Shown piece after piece: positions 63,295 through 64,000 of a DNA stretch of 64,000 bases. This DNA is from Labilibaculum euxinicum (GTDB taxonomy: Bacteria > Bacteroidota > Bacteroidia > Bacteroidales > Marinifilaceae): contig NZ_WTCR01000002.1 of NCBI RefSeq assembly GCF_009795715.1, positions 1-64,000 of the forward strand, read 5' to 3'. The translations under genes and the position numbers were made by a program. The notes under the pieces are model-generated. The model was not told the origin of the DNA. It was given only the letters and a program-made list of their open reading frames with translations, and did no database searches. Each line of letters starts with the position of its first letter. The stretch's first letter is position 1.

Positions 63295-64000
63295 ATGAAA
63301 ATGAAAAATAGATTATACAACAAAGTTATATTCACGGTTTTTATCTCATTATCAGCATTAGTTTTTTCTTGTTCTGATGACTTTGTAGAATTATCACCTG
63401 AATATTCAATTGACTCTGAGAATTATTTTAATTCTTCAGATGATTATTACAATGCTCTCATTGCATCTTACGATATGTTACAATCAACGTATGTAAATGT
63501 AATATTAGGAGAAATAGCTTCAAACAATACTCTTTGTGGTGGCGAAAGTGCTACTGATGTTGTTGGATGGCAACAGGTTGATGATATGATTCATACACCT
63601 GTAAATAGTAATCTGGGAGACATATGGAACTGGATGTTCGCCGGAGTGCAGCGTTGCAATTACTTTATGGAATTTAAAGATAATATCGACTTTGATGGAA
63701 GAGAAATAATGATTGGTGAAGTTCGGTTTTTAAGAGCCTATTATTACTTTGAATTGGTAAAATGGTTTGGAGCAATTCCACTTAAAATCGATGAGCGATA
63801 TAAATTAGGAGATGAAACTTCAATTCCACGTTCACCGGTATCTGATGTATATGCACAAATTGAAGCAGATCTGCTTTTGGCTATCAAAGTGTTGCCAACA
63901 ACTGCAAGTCAAACCGGACGTGTAACAAAAGGTGCCGCTCAGGCTTTGCTTGGTAAAGCATATTTGTTTCAGGATAAATTTTCTGAGTCTGCTGCAGTTT
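63295..64000 (+). CDS. SusD/RagB-family lipoprotein, cut by the window end (locus 5)
   Basis: The first 235 codons are visible. Lipoprotein signal ending LSALVFSC with Cys26, then the acidic DDF. SusD features include EVRFLRAYYYFELVKWFGAIP near 142-162 and GRVTKGAAQALLGKAYLF near 210-227. It starts six bases after the SusC5 stop. Downstream genes that would reveal the substrate, such as glycoside hydrolases, lie outside the window. Confidence 0.95.
   Translation, partial: MKMKNRLYNKVIFTVFISLSALVFSCSDDFVELSPEYSIDSENYFNSSDDYYNALIASYDMLQSTYVNVILGEIASNNTLCGGESATDVVGWQQVDDMIHTPVNSNLGDIWNWMFAGVQRCNYFMEFKDNIDFDGREIMIGEVRFLRAYYYFELVKWFGAIPLKIDERYKLGDETSIPRSPVSDVYAQIEADLLLAIKVLPTTASQTGRVTKGAAQALLGKAYLFQDKFSESAAV

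Overview
The window is AT-rich and almost entirely plus-strand. It reads as the chromosome of a Bacteroidota bacterium. The evidence is five SusC/SusD outer-membrane uptake pairs, FecR anti-sigma proteins with ECF sigma factors, promoters of the TTTG-N19-TAnnTTTG type, and A-rich start contexts in place of Shine-Dalgarno sites. The gene styles would suit a marine or gut Marinilabiliales-like lineage, but genus cannot be fixed from sequence alone. No rRNA, tRNA or CRISPR was seen.

Layout. 1-1660 is a scarred edge: two small unknown genes between ~80-bp direct repeats, then a dead copy of the susC3/susD3 junction. 1855-12350 is module 1 (sigma, FecR, SusC, SusD, an unusual lipoprotein, thioredoxin, TlpA). 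12595-23434 is module 2 (sigma, FecR, SusC, SusD, a decayed TlpA, two intact TlpA genes), followed by an exported ferredoxin-fold protein with no cluster ligands, a lipoprotein, a cupin and a stand-alone thioredoxin. 27326-36220 is module 3 (sigma, FecR, SusC, SusD, small membrane ORF, thioredoxin). A minus-strand HU-like gene follows. 38031-47609 is module 4 (sigma, FecR, SusC, SusD, TlpA-TPR, thioredoxin). 47823-51003 holds a DsbD N-domain duplicate and a full DsbD-like reductase. 51326-56657 holds an M16 peptidase, an L-cysteine desulfidase-family protein and thioredoxin reductase. From 57016 to the end there is a membrane one-component regulator and a fifth SusC/SusD pair of the classical, non-FecR type, with SusD cut by the window edge.

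How the parts may work together. Each of the first four modules looks like a cell-surface signalling loop: SusC with an N-terminal STN domain signals to FecR, which frees its ECF sigma factor. Each receptor pair is followed by envelope thioredoxin-fold proteins with CxxC motifs. DsbD can carry electrons from cytoplasmic thioredoxin across the membrane, TrxB can recharge thioredoxin, and the desulfidase can consume cysteine. Inference: this is a redox-coupled TonB-dependent import island, plausibly for disulfide-containing peptides or thiol compounds. The substrate is not shown by the sequence.

Non-coding structure is unusually rich. All four fecR-susC gaps carry two consecutive hairpins. Three redox genes share a CACC-N18-GTCTT upstream motif. 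A ~90-bp intergenic repeat recurs in modules 1 and 2. A 105-bp repeat lies upstream of sigma 3 and sigma 4. Several terminators stand without an obvious gene in front of them.
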